From contig JADFMC010000022.1 of NCBI GenBank assembly GCA_022564085.1, positions 1-11,829 of the forward strand: a stretch of DNA of 11,829 nucleotides, given 5' to 3'. Position 1 is the first letter of the stretch. Each line of letters starts with the position of its first letter. Shown piece by piece: positions 5,210 to 11,829 of the stretch. A model generated the notes under the pieces. That model was given only the letters and a program-made list of their open reading frames with translations. It had not been told where the DNA came from and did not search any database. The position numbers and the translations under genes are program-made. The DNA is from Fidelibacterota bacterium. Lineage in GTDB: Bacteria; Fidelibacterota; Marinisomatia; SCGC-AAA003-L08; TS1B11.

Positions 5210-7079
5210 GGATCGGCGCGCCATACTGAAAGCCATGCAGGACCGGGTATTGCTGTGTGACGGCGCCATGGGCACTATGCTCTATCTCAAGGGTGTTTTT
5301 GTCAACCGCTGCTTCGACGAGCTAAATATTTCCGAACCGCGCCTGGTTGCCAGTATTCACAAGGAGTATATCAACGCCGGGGCGGAAGTTATCGAGACCA
5401 ACACGTTCGGCGCTAACCGCTACAAACTGGAAAAATTCGGTCTCGAGCATCGGGCTGCGGAGATTAACCGGCTGGCCGTTGAGCACGTCCGGACCGCTGC
5501 CGGCGGAAAACCGGTTTTCGTCCTGGGCGCGGTGGGACCGTTGGGGCGGCTCATTATACATGAGAAGGGCATTACCCCCCAGCAGGCTCATGACGCCTTC
5601 GTGGAGCAGGTGTCGGTCCTGGTGGAAGCCGGGGTAGACGGGATTATATTTGAAACTATATCCCACCTGGGAGAGATGGCCATAGCCCTGGAAGCGGCTC
5701 GTGAGGTAGACCGTGAGATTCCTATCGTCGGGCAGTTTGCCTTTGCTGATGAGCACAACATCCTGGCGGGTGCTTCGGTGCAGGAGGCCGTCACTTTACT
5801 TGAGGAGAAAGGCGCGGATGTGGTGGGCGCCAACTGCGCCGTCGGTCCCCGGACTCTTCTCGAGGTAACCAGGAATTTGGTGGCCCTTACCGACCGGCCG
5901 GTCTCGGTCATGCCTAACGCCGGGAGCCCTGAGTATGTGGACGGCCGGCTGCTTTATTTTGCCACCCCGGACTATTTCGCCAAATACGCCCAATATTTTA
6001 TTGACGCCGGCGCCCGGCTGGTGGGGGGCTGCTGTGGCACTACCCCCGAACATATCCATTCCATGGCCGGTACTGTCAGGGCGCTGGGCAAAAGTGGCAA
6101 GGTAGCCATCAAGGCCGTAGCGGTGGAGGAAGAGAGCCGTCTGGAGGAGGTGCCCATGGCGGAGCGCTCGCCCCTGGGCCGCAAACTCAGCGCCGGCCAG
6201 TTCGTCATCAGCGTGGAAATCGATCCCCCCAAGGGATTGCGGCATGCCAAGGCGGTTGAAGGCGCCCGGGTCCTGAAAGCGGCCGGTGTGGATGTGATCA
6301 ACATTGCCGACGGACCGCGAGCCACCGCCCGGGTCAACCCCCAGTCAATCGGGCTGATTTTTGAGAGGGAAGTAGGGATTGAGACTATCCTGCACACTTC
6401 CTGCAGGGACCGCAATCTGCTGGGACTCCAATCGGATATGCTGGGGGCCTATACCAACGGTTTCCGCAACATCCTGGCGGTCACCGGCGATCCGCCCATG
6501 ATGGGGGATTATCCCTCCGCCACCGGTGTGTTCGATGTGGATGCCATCGGCTTGGTGAATATGCTGAAGAACCTGAACCAGGGATTGGATATGGGGGGGC
6601 GCTCCCTAAAGGACCAGACCGCTTTTACTATCGGGGTAGGCGCCAATCCGGCGGCCCAGAATCCGGAGCGGGAGATGGACCGCCTGGAGCGAAAAATAGA
6701 ATTCGGCGCCGAATACATCATGACCCAGCCGATCTACGATCACGAGCTGTTGCGCCGCTTCCTGAAAAGCGTTGAGCATCTGAAGCGGCCGGTACTTGCC
6801 GGCATTCTGCCGCTGGCCTCTTACCGCAACGCCGAATTCCTACATAATGAGGTTCCGGGCATGACCATCCCCGATGCCATCCGGGAGCGTATGTATAAGG
6901 CCGGTGATAACGGCGGGGCGGAAGGGATCGTTATTGCCCAGGAGATGCTCCTGGAGATTCGACAGCACGCCCAGGGGGTGTATATCATGCCCCCCTTTAA
7001 CCGCTATAAGGTTGCTCTGCAGGTGTTGGAGGTGATCATGCCGCTCAGCGGGATTGTCTCGGACCAAATGCAATCGTAA
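5202..7079 (+). CDS. Bifunctional homocysteine S-methyltransferase / 5,10-methylenetetrahydrofolate reductase (YitJ-type)
   Basis: A 625-residue two-domain protein. Residues about 10-295 are a homocysteine methyltransferase barrel: CDGAMGT (19-25), ETNTFGANR, and the zinc ligands C212 (GANCAVGP) and C277-C278 (GGCCGTT). Residues about 328-615 are a MetF-type reductase with the catalytic glutamate E339 in VEIDPP, D430 in VTGDPP near the flavin, and later TQPIYD (508-513) and GILPL. The fusion resembles Bacillus YitJ and Thermotoga-like proteins. It should reduce methylene-THF to methyl-THF with FAD and methylate homocysteine to methionine, although the methyl donor used by the first domain (methyl-THF, S-methylmethionine or other) cannot be read from sequence. 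There is no cobalamin-binding module. A good ribosome binding site precedes ATG 5202. A MetH-like protein encoded elsewhere might use the same zinc-barrel module. Confidence 0.93.
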   Translation: MPEDRRAILKAMQDRVLLCDGAMGTMLYLKGVFVNRCFDELNISEPRLVASIHKEYINAGAEVIETNTFGANRYKLEKFGLEHRAAEINRLAVEHVRTAAGGKPVFVLGAVGPLGRLIIHEKGITPQQAHDAFVEQVSVLVEAGVDGIIFETISHLGEMAIALEAAREVDREIPIVGQFAFADEHNILAGASVQEAVTLLEEKGADVVGANCAVGPRTLLEVTRNLVALTDRPVSVMPNAGSPEYVDGRLLYFATPDYFAKYAQYFIDAGARLVGGCCGTTPEHIHSMAGTVRALGKSGKVAIKAVAVEEESRLEEVPMAERSPLGRKLSAGQFVISVEIDPPKGLRHAKAVEGARVLKAAGVDVINIADGPRATARVNPQSIGLIFEREVGIETILHTSCRDRNLLGLQSDMLGAYTNGFRNILAVTGDPPMMGDYPSATGVFDVDAIGLVNMLKNLNQGLDMGGRSLKDQTAFTIGVGANPAAQNPEREMDRLERKIEFGAEYIMTQPIYDHELLRRFLKSVEHLKRPVLAGILPLASYRNAEFLHNEVPGMTIPDAIRERMYKAGDNGGAEGIVIAQEMLLEIRQHAQGVYIMPPFNRYKVALQVLEVIMPLSGIVSDQMQS

Positions 7080-7100
7080 TATTCAGCCGGAGACGATAAA

Positions 7101-8420
7101 ATGCCTCCCGCCTGCAAATATCATCCCGAGCTGCTGCTCACTTTCTTCCAGCGCGAAAATATCGCACTGGCAGGTACCCACCTGTTGGTGGCCTACTCCG
7201 GTGGCCTGGACTCCAGCGTGTTGGCGGCCAGCCTGGCCCAATTGCGCAGCGGGCAGCGACTTTCCATTACCCTGGCTCACGTGAATCACCATCTGCGGGA
7301 AGATTCGGGCCGGGACGAAGCGCATTGCCGCCGGGTGGCCGCCCAACTGGACCTGCCGCTGCATGTGGTGCACCTTGATCCCCGCGAGCGCCATCAGGAA
7401 TCGGTTGAGGCCTGGGCCCGCCGGGAGCGCTACGCCGCTCTGGAACTGCTGGCCGCTGAAACCGGCGCCCGCTGGATACTCACTGCCCATCACGCCGGCG
7501 ATCAGGTTGAGACGGTGCTGATGCGCCTGCGGCAGCGGTCGGGCCTGCTTGCTCTGGCCGGCATTCGCCCACGACGGGGACTGATCCTGCGGCCGTTGCT
7601 GGATTTTAGCCGCGATCAACTACGGCGTTGGGCTGAGGCGCAGGCCCTGGTGTGGTGGGAAGACCCTTCCAATAACGATCGGCGCTTCCTGCGTAACCGG
7701 CTTCGGCAAGACCTAGCGGAGGGATTCCTGGCCCGGAAGCCGGGCGCCATCGCTGCCCTGTTAAATCTTTCGCGCCTGGCCCGGCGCTATGAAGCCGCCT
7801 GTGCCGGTCTGGCCCACCGGGTGGTGAGCCGGGCCACAGCCGGGGATTTACCCGGGACCTGTGAAGTCCCCTGGGCGGTTTTACAGGCTGTGGAAAAGGA
7901 CAGCTTCACGCTGGCGGTGTCGGGATTGGTGGAGCGCCACTTGGGCATTACCGTTCGTCTGAGCAAGCCACACTGGCAGACATTCCGCAATTTTGTCCAG
8001 TTTTCTGTGGTCGGCAAGGTTTTTGATCTAACTCCCAATGTACAGGTGCTGCGGGACCGCCATAGTCTGATTTACTATCGAACGGGGGCTGAACGCGGCC
8101 CGGAACCATGTCCGCTGCCGGTGGGTAGAACTATCTGGGGCCGGCATGCGTTGGAAGTGACAATAGCCAACGGTTACCAAGCATTACCCCCCGGTTTGCA
8201 GGTTCGTCCCTGGCAGGTGGGTGACAGGGTTAAATTTGGTCATGGCGCAGGGCATAAACTGGTGAGTGATATTTTCGTGGATGCCCGCCTGAGCCGCCTG
8301 GAGAAAAACCATTGGCCGGTGGTGGCGGGTCCGGGCAATCGAGCCCTCTGGGTACCCGGTTTGGCGGTGCCCCGGCAACGCTACTTCTCAGCAGGCTGGA
8401 GTATCACCTGGCACAGCTAG
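7101..8420 (+). CDS. tilS: tRNA(Ile)-lysidine synthase TilS
   Basis: A 439-residue N-type ATP pyrophosphatase that converts C34 of the CAU-anticodon tRNA-Ile to lysidine, switching it from Met to Ile identity and AUG to AUA reading. The PP-loop is SGGLDSS (33-39), followed by the family motifs HVNHHLRxDS (60-69), LTAHHAGDQVETVLMRL (127-143) and RPLLDFSRDQLRRWAE (164-179). WWEDPSNNDRRFLRNRLR (in parts, 185-202) is diagnostic of TilS. The C-terminal TilS domain (about 364-439) carries RPWQVGDRV, GHKLVSDIFVDARL and WVPGLAVPRQRYF, which position the tRNA acceptor stem. GGAG at 7089-7092 is spaced eight bases from the ATG. Length is full. It heads the classical tilS-hpt-ftsH series and is essential in most bacteria. 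Confidence 0.96.
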   Translation: MPPACKYHPELLLTFFQRENIALAGTHLLVAYSGGLDSSVLAASLAQLRSGQRLSITLAHVNHHLREDSGRDEAHCRRVAAQLDLPLHVVHLDPRERHQESVEAWARRERYAALELLAAETGARWILTAHHAGDQVETVLMRLRQRSGLLALAGIRPRRGLILRPLLDFSRDQLRRWAEAQALVWWEDPSNNDRRFLRNRLRQDLAEGFLARKPGAIAALLNLSRLARRYEAACAGLAHRVVSRATAGDLPGTCEVPWAVLQAVEKDSFTLAVSGLVERHLGITVRLSKPHWQTFRNFVQFSVVGKVFDLTPNVQVLRDRHSLIYYRTGAERGPEPCPLPVGRTIWGRHALEVTIANGYQALPPGLQVRPWQVGDRVKFGHGAGHKLVSDIFVDARLSRLEKNHWPVVAGPGNRALWVPGLAVPRQRYFSAGWSITWHS

Positions 8421-8437
8421 ACCCGCCAGAAATCACG

Positions 8438-8983
8438 GTGCCGGATTCCAGCAAATTTGCCGGCCAGTCCTTAGAACTGTTGCTGTCGCGCGACCAGATC
8501 CGGCAGGCGGTGGAGGATATGGCGGCCCAGCTATCCGAGCGGTTCCGGGGCAAATGCCCCATTCTGATCGGGGTGCTGAACGGATCGTTTATATTTATGG
8601 CGGACCTGGTGCGGGCCTTGGACATCGACTTTGAGGTGGACTTTATTAAGATTTCATCCTATGGCAGCGATACGGCCTCCACCGGGACAGTACGGCTATT
8701 GAAAGATATCAGCGCCGATATTACCGGAAGGGATGTGATCGTGGTAGAGGATATCGTCGACACCGGCCTGACTATCAAGTTCCTGCGGAACCGCATGCAG
8801 GAGGCGGGTCCCACGTCGGTGACCTTTATTTCATTATTGTTGAAGGATGAGGTGGCGAAATTGGACTTTCCACTCGATTACGTGGGGTTTAACATCCCGG
8901 ATAGATTTGTGGTTGGCTACGGCTTGGATGTGGATCAGAAGCTCCGTGGGCTGGGTCCCATCTATGCTTTCAAGGAGAACTGA
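8438..8983 (+). CDS. hpt: Hypoxanthine phosphoribosyltransferase
   Basis: A type I phosphoribosyltransferase for purine salvage, converting hypoxanthine (and often guanine) plus PRPP to IMP/GMP. From GTG 8438 it is 181 residues, the family norm. Visible motifs are PILIGVLNGSFIFMADLVRAL (in two parts, 41-61), the flexible loop SSYGSDTASTG (73-83), the PRPP loop VVEDIVDTGLT (102-112, acidic pair E104-D105) and the purine-binding region around LLLKDE (K136) and DYVGFNIPDRFVVGYGLD (in parts). No ATG lies before the conserved region. The open frame extends back into tilS to a TTG at 8312, but that adds a low-complexity, non-homologous leader, so GTG 8438 is preferred; TTG 8480 is possible but would trim the first helix. 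The ribosome binding site is weak, suggesting coupling to tilS, whose stop is 17 bases upstream. Confidence 0.93.
   Translation: MPDSSKFAGQSLELLLSRDQIRQAVEDMAAQLSERFRGKCPILIGVLNGSFIFMADLVRALDIDFEVDFIKISSYGSDTASTGTVRLLKDISADITGRDVIVVEDIVDTGLTIKFLRNRMQEAGPTSVTFISLLLKDEVAKLDFPLDYVGFNIPDRFVVGYGLDVDQKLRGLGPIYAFKEN
8972..8977 (+). promoter_or_regulatory. Ribosome binding site for ftsH
   Basis: A perfect AAGGAG inside the last codons of hpt, seven bases before ATG 8985. It decides that FtsH begins there and includes the basic N-terminal extension, rather than at any in-frame codon inside hpt. Confidence 0.75.
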
Positions 8984-8984
8984 A

Positions 8985-11111
8985 ATGTCGGCGGAAGATT
9001 CGCGTAAAAATACCAATAGCTCTTCCAAGAAACGTCCGGCGCGCCCGGGCAAGACTGTCCGCCAGGCCAAGGGTAAAGGCCGGGCAGGCAATACTCCCCG
9101 GCGTCCTGGCGGCCGGTCAGGCTCACCCGAGGGGCAGCCCAACGCCGGGTTTCAGATGGGCCGGGCCCTAAAAACCTCCCTGGGCTGGCTGGCTATTATA
9201 CTGGTGGCATTTCTATTGGCCTCCATTTTCTCGTCGGAGGGAAGTGTCAAGAAAGCCAATTTTACTGAGCTGGAACAATACATAAAGGCCGGACAGGTGG
9301 AGTCGGCCGTGATCGATGGCCAACAGTTCCGTGGTAAGTTCCGCGATCCCGTGGAGGAAACCAATTTTAGCGGGCAGACACGGGTTTACCGCGAATTCCA
9401 AACCACCCTGCCCTATATAGACAGCGACATAGTCAAGCAATGGCAGGCCCACGGGCTGGTGTTCGAATTCCGTGATAAGAATCCGGGCTGGATTGATTAT
9501 CTGTGGAGCGCCTGGCCCATCGTGCTGATAGTATTCTTCTGGTTTTTTATCATGCGTCGCATGCAAGGCGGTATGGGCGGCCAGGGCAACATCTTCAATT
9601 TTGGCAAAAGCAAGGCCAAGCTGATTTCTCCTGAGTTCTCCAAGGTGACCTTTGACGATGTGGCCGGCGCCGATGAAGCTAAGGCCGAGTTGCAAGAGAT
9701 CATCGAGTTCCTGAAAAATCCCGATAGATTCTCCCGATTGGGCGGCAAGATTCCCAAGGGAGCTTTGTTGTTGGGCCCGCCCGGAACAGGCAAAACCCTG
9801 CTTGCCCGGGCGGTGGCCGGTGAAGCGGGAGTTCCCTTCTATAGCCTGTCGGGGGCCGATTTCGTGGAAATGTTTGTGGGTGTGGGCGCCAGCCGGGTGC
9901 GAGATCTGTTCGAACAGGGCAAAAAGAGCGCTCCGTCAATTATTTTCATTGATGAGATCGACGCCGTGGGGCGCACCCGGGGCGCCGGCGTGGGCGGTGG
10001 GCATGACGAGCGTGAACAGACCCTGAATCAGTTGCTGGTGGAAATGGATGGCTTCGATAACGACACCGGTGTGATCCTGTTGGCGTCCACCAATCGCCCG
10101 GACGTCCTGGATAAGGCCCTGTTGCGGCCCGGCCGGTTCGACCGTCAGATCGTGGTTGATATCCCTGGTCGGCGGGGTCGGGAAGGGATCCTCAAAGTAC
10201 ACACCAAGAACATGCCGTTGGATAAAGACGTAGACCTGAACATCCTGGCTCGCGCTACGCCCGGGCTGGTGGGGGCTGACCTGGCCAACCTGGTCAATGA
10301 GGCCGCGCTCCTGGCCGCCCGGAAGGATAAAGACAAAGTATCGATGGAGGACATCGAGGAAGCCAAGGATAAGGTGATGATGGGAGTGGAGCGCAAAAGC
10401 GTGATCCTGTCCGAAGAGGAGCGGCGCACCACCGCCTTCCATGAGTCCGGCCACGCCGTGGTGGCCTACCATACCAAAGAGGCCGATCCACTACATAAGA
10501 TCACCATTATACCCCGGGGTCAGTCCCTGGGTCTTACCGCCCAGGTGCCCATAGACGATAAGCACAGCTATTCGCGGACTTATATCCGGGGGCGGCTGGA
10601 TGTGCTCATGGGCGGCCGGGCGGCGGAGATGATAATATTCAAGGATATGACCACCGGCGCCGCTAACGATCTGGAATTGGCTACCGAATTGGCTCGCAGG
10701 ATGGTGGTGGAATGGGGTATGAGCGATAAAATAGGTTCCACTACCCTGGGTAAGACCGATCAGGAACTGTTCCTTGGCCGGGAGATCCAGCACGCTAAGA
10801 ATGTTAGCGAAGAGACGGCCCGGGGTATTGATAATGAGATTAAAGCCATTATCCGTGAAGCGGCGGAGCGAGCCCATAAGTTGATAATCAAGCACCTGGA
10901 TAGGCTGCATCTGTTGGGTGAAGCCCTGCTCAAGCACGAGACCATCCATGGCGAGGATTTGCCGCGCCTATTCAGCGGTGAGCCGCTCCTGAAGGTTTCC
11001 AGCAACGGTAACCAGCCCCCCAGTAAGAAAGCCAAAACCGGAGGTAGCCGCCGGCGCAAAAAAACCTCCCCCAGCGCCAAAGGCTCGGTCGCAAAAAAGC
11101 TTAACGACTGA
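8985..11111 (+). CDS. ftsH: ATP-dependent zinc metalloprotease FtsH
   Basis: A 708-residue membrane-anchored AAA+ protease that degrades damaged membrane proteins and regulatory substrates. Order of parts: a basic, Gly/Pro/Ser-rich leader (1-60), membrane helix 1 (about 65-82), a periplasmic domain, membrane helix 2 (about 172-190) and a Gly-rich linker. The AAA module follows, with Walker A GPPGTGKT (264-271), pore FVGVGA, Walker B FIDEID (D323-E324) and the second region of homology TNRPDVLDKALLRPGRFDRQ. The M41 peptidase has H486-E-S-G-H490 and a downstream acidic ligand region (NDLELATELAR). The tail from about 672 is Lys/Arg-rich. Typical FtsH is 610-650 residues with helix 1 near the N-terminus, so both ends are extended here. 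An AAGGAG ribosome binding site supports the start; the gene begins one base after the hpt stop. The protease identity is beyond doubt. Confidence 0.97.
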   Translation: MSAEDSRKNTNSSSKKRPARPGKTVRQAKGKGRAGNTPRRPGGRSGSPEGQPNAGFQMGRALKTSLGWLAIILVAFLLASIFSSEGSVKKANFTELEQYIKAGQVESAVIDGQQFRGKFRDPVEETNFSGQTRVYREFQTTLPYIDSDIVKQWQAHGLVFEFRDKNPGWIDYLWSAWPIVLIVFFWFFIMRRMQGGMGGQGNIFNFGKSKAKLISPEFSKVTFDDVAGADEAKAELQEIIEFLKNPDRFSRLGGKIPKGALLLGPPGTGKTLLARAVAGEAGVPFYSLSGADFVEMFVGVGASRVRDLFEQGKKSAPSIIFIDEIDAVGRTRGAGVGGGHDEREQTLNQLLVEMDGFDNDTGVILLASTNRPDVLDKALLRPGRFDRQIVVDIPGRRGREGILKVHTKNMPLDKDVDLNILARATPGLVGADLANLVNEAALLAARKDKDKVSMEDIEEAKDKVMMGVERKSVILSEEERRTTAFHESGHAVVAYHTKEADPLHKITIIPRGQSLGLTAQVPIDDKHSYSRTYIRGRLDVLMGGRAAEMIIFKDMTTGAANDLELATELARRMVVEWGMSDKIGSTTLGKTDQELFLGREIQHAKNVSEETARGIDNEIKAIIREAAERAHKLIIKHLDRLHLLGEALLKHETIHGEDLPRLFSGEPLLKVSSNGNQPPSKKAKTGGSRRRKKTSPSAKGSVAKKLND

Positions 11112-11119
11112 GTCCTGCG

Positions 11120-11829
11120 GTGGCCGCGATTCGGGAAATAATCACCCAGTCCTCGGCGGACCTGGCCAGAGAATTTGAATCCATCAATGTGGATGAGGGG
11201 GGCTTCGGGATCATGGCCCCCAAATCATTCGCCCACCTGCTGCGCCTGCGAAACTTGCCTTCTCCCGCCGCCAACATTCTTAAGCAGGAAATGCTCAGCG
11301 TCGGTGGAGAGTGCGCCACTAGCCGGACCGTCATCCTGGGTGATTCGGAGCCGGGCGACGTTATTCTGATGGGCAATCGCAGGCAGTTGGCCACACTGGC
11401 GCGCAAGCTCAAAGCCCAGCCGTTCGGCCTGAAAAAAGTATCCCGGCAACTGCAGCAATTCTTGGGCAATGTGGCGAATGGTAGAAGTGACTTATCCGCT
11501 CCCCTCGACCTCCTCACTACCGGCCGCGAGCATTATCCGCTCATTATGGGCATCCTCAACGTCACGAAAGATTCGTTCAGCGATGGAGGGCGCTTTCTGG
11601 CTTTGCCGGCGGCCGTGAAGCAAGGGCAAGCCATGGCCCAGTCCGGGGCGGATATCATCGACATAGGCGGTGAATCCACCCGGCCGGGATCGGACTCGGT
11701 GGGCCAGGAGGAGGAGCTGCGCCGGGTGGTCCCGGTGGTCGCGGCTGTGCGGGAGAAAACCGCTGTGCCGATTTCCATCGATACCATGAAGGCCACGGTA
11801 GCCTACGAGGCGCTGCAGGCGGGCGCAAC
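11120..11829 (+). CDS. folP: Dihydropteroate synthase with N-terminal extension (3' partial)
   Basis: The first 236 codons of a gene that runs off the window. Residues from about 140 onward are the start of the DHPS TIM barrel: the pterin/PP-loop motif MGILNVTKDSFSDGGRF (143-159), DIGGESTRPGS (181-191) and the ISIDTMK strand (219-224). DHPS joins 6-hydroxymethyl-dihydropterin pyrophosphate to p-aminobenzoate in folate synthesis and is the sulfonamide target. The first ~135 residues are an additional domain with MAPKS, ANILKQEMLSVGGECA and a FGL segment, which I recall from some thermophile and anaerobe DHPS proteins. The start at GTG 11120 keeps the whole domain and lies eight bases after the ftsH stop, but no clear ribosome binding site precedes it. 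GTG 11189 or ATG 11213 (with GAGGGG upstream) are alternatives. ftsH-folP adjacency also occurs in E. coli. Confidence 0.92.
   Translation, partial: MAAIREIITQSSADLAREFESINVDEGGFGIMAPKSFAHLLRLRNLPSPAANILKQEMLSVGGECATSRTVILGDSEPGDVILMGNRRQLATLARKLKAQPFGLKKVSRQLQQFLGNVANGRSDLSAPLDLLTTGREHYPLIMGILNVTKDSFSDGGRFLALPAAVKQGQAMAQSGADIIDIGGESTRPGSDSVGQEEELRRVVPVVAAVREKTAVPISIDTMKATVAYEALQAGA

Noticed and set aside
5796..6245. Long minus-strand open frames across the methyltransferase/MTHFR, ccm and ftsH genes
   Set aside because: They lie antisense to clearly conserved genes and show no motifs; they are by-products of GC-rich codon usage.
7080..7100. Possible terminator or promoter before tilS
   Set aside because: The 21-base gap holds the ribosome binding site only, with no hairpin or U-run.
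8312..8437. Upstream extension of hpt from TTG 8312, overlapping tilS
   Set aside because: It encodes a Gly/Ser-rich leader without HPRT similarity and overlaps the conserved TilS C-terminus in another frame; GTG 8438 gives the normal length.
8547..8560. Perfect inverted repeat (GGGGC, 4-base loop, GCCCC)
   Set aside because: It lies within conserved hpt codons just before the PILIGVLNG motif and has no U-tract, so it is not a plausible terminator.
8847..8984. Upstream extension of ftsH inside hpt
   Set aside because: It reads the conserved 3' end of hpt out of frame, and a strong AAGGAG site supports ATG 8985.

Overview
The window reads as one uninterrupted run of 14 plus-strand genes, with both end genes cut by the window edges. 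Neighbouring genes overlap or are at most 21 bases apart, so no stretch lacks genes and there is no clear room for an internal promoter or terminator. By eye the DNA is moderately GC-rich. Translation signals (GGAG-type ribosome binding sites, some GTG starts) and gene content are bacterial. No RNA gene, CRISPR array, insertion sequence or phage gene was seen. I cannot assign the organism firmly. A System I cytochrome c maturation cluster beside an archaeal-type (type II) GAPDH, a fused homocysteine methyltransferase/MTHFR, and a tilS-hpt-ftsH-folP block fits an uncultured, respiring Gram-negative lineage. A member of the FCB/Marinimicrobia-like groups is my low-confidence guess.

Region 1 (1-3448) is a cytochrome c maturation (Ccm) operon in the order ccmF (C-terminal end only), ccmH, a CcmI-like zinc-ribbon protein, ccmA, ccmB, ccmC and a 37-residue CcmD-like peptide. 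CcmABCD would load and release heme for the heme chaperone CcmE. CcmF and CcmH would handle heme ligation and apocytochrome thiols on the outer face. CcmE and CcmG are not in the window and may lie upstream. Two parts look unusual: CcmH carries adjacent cysteines (CC) instead of CxxC, and the CcmI position holds a short membrane protein ending in two four-cysteine zinc ribbons instead of a TPR domain.

Region 2 (3464-7079) is metabolic: a type II GAPDH-like dehydrogenase, a glyoxalase II-like metallo-beta-lactamase hydrolase, and a two-domain homocysteine S-methyltransferase/5,10-methylenetetrahydrofolate reductase that joins folate one-carbon units to methionine synthesis.

Region 3 (7101-11829) is the widely conserved housekeeping series tilS (tRNA-Ile2 lysidine synthase), hpt (purine salvage), ftsH (membrane AAA+ zinc protease) and folP (dihydropteroate synthase, truncated by the window end). 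FtsH has a long basic N-terminal extension and a basic tail. FolP has an extra N-terminal domain of about 140 residues. I see no wholly new multi-gene system. The best leads are the altered Ccm module and the archaeal-type GAPDH next to it.
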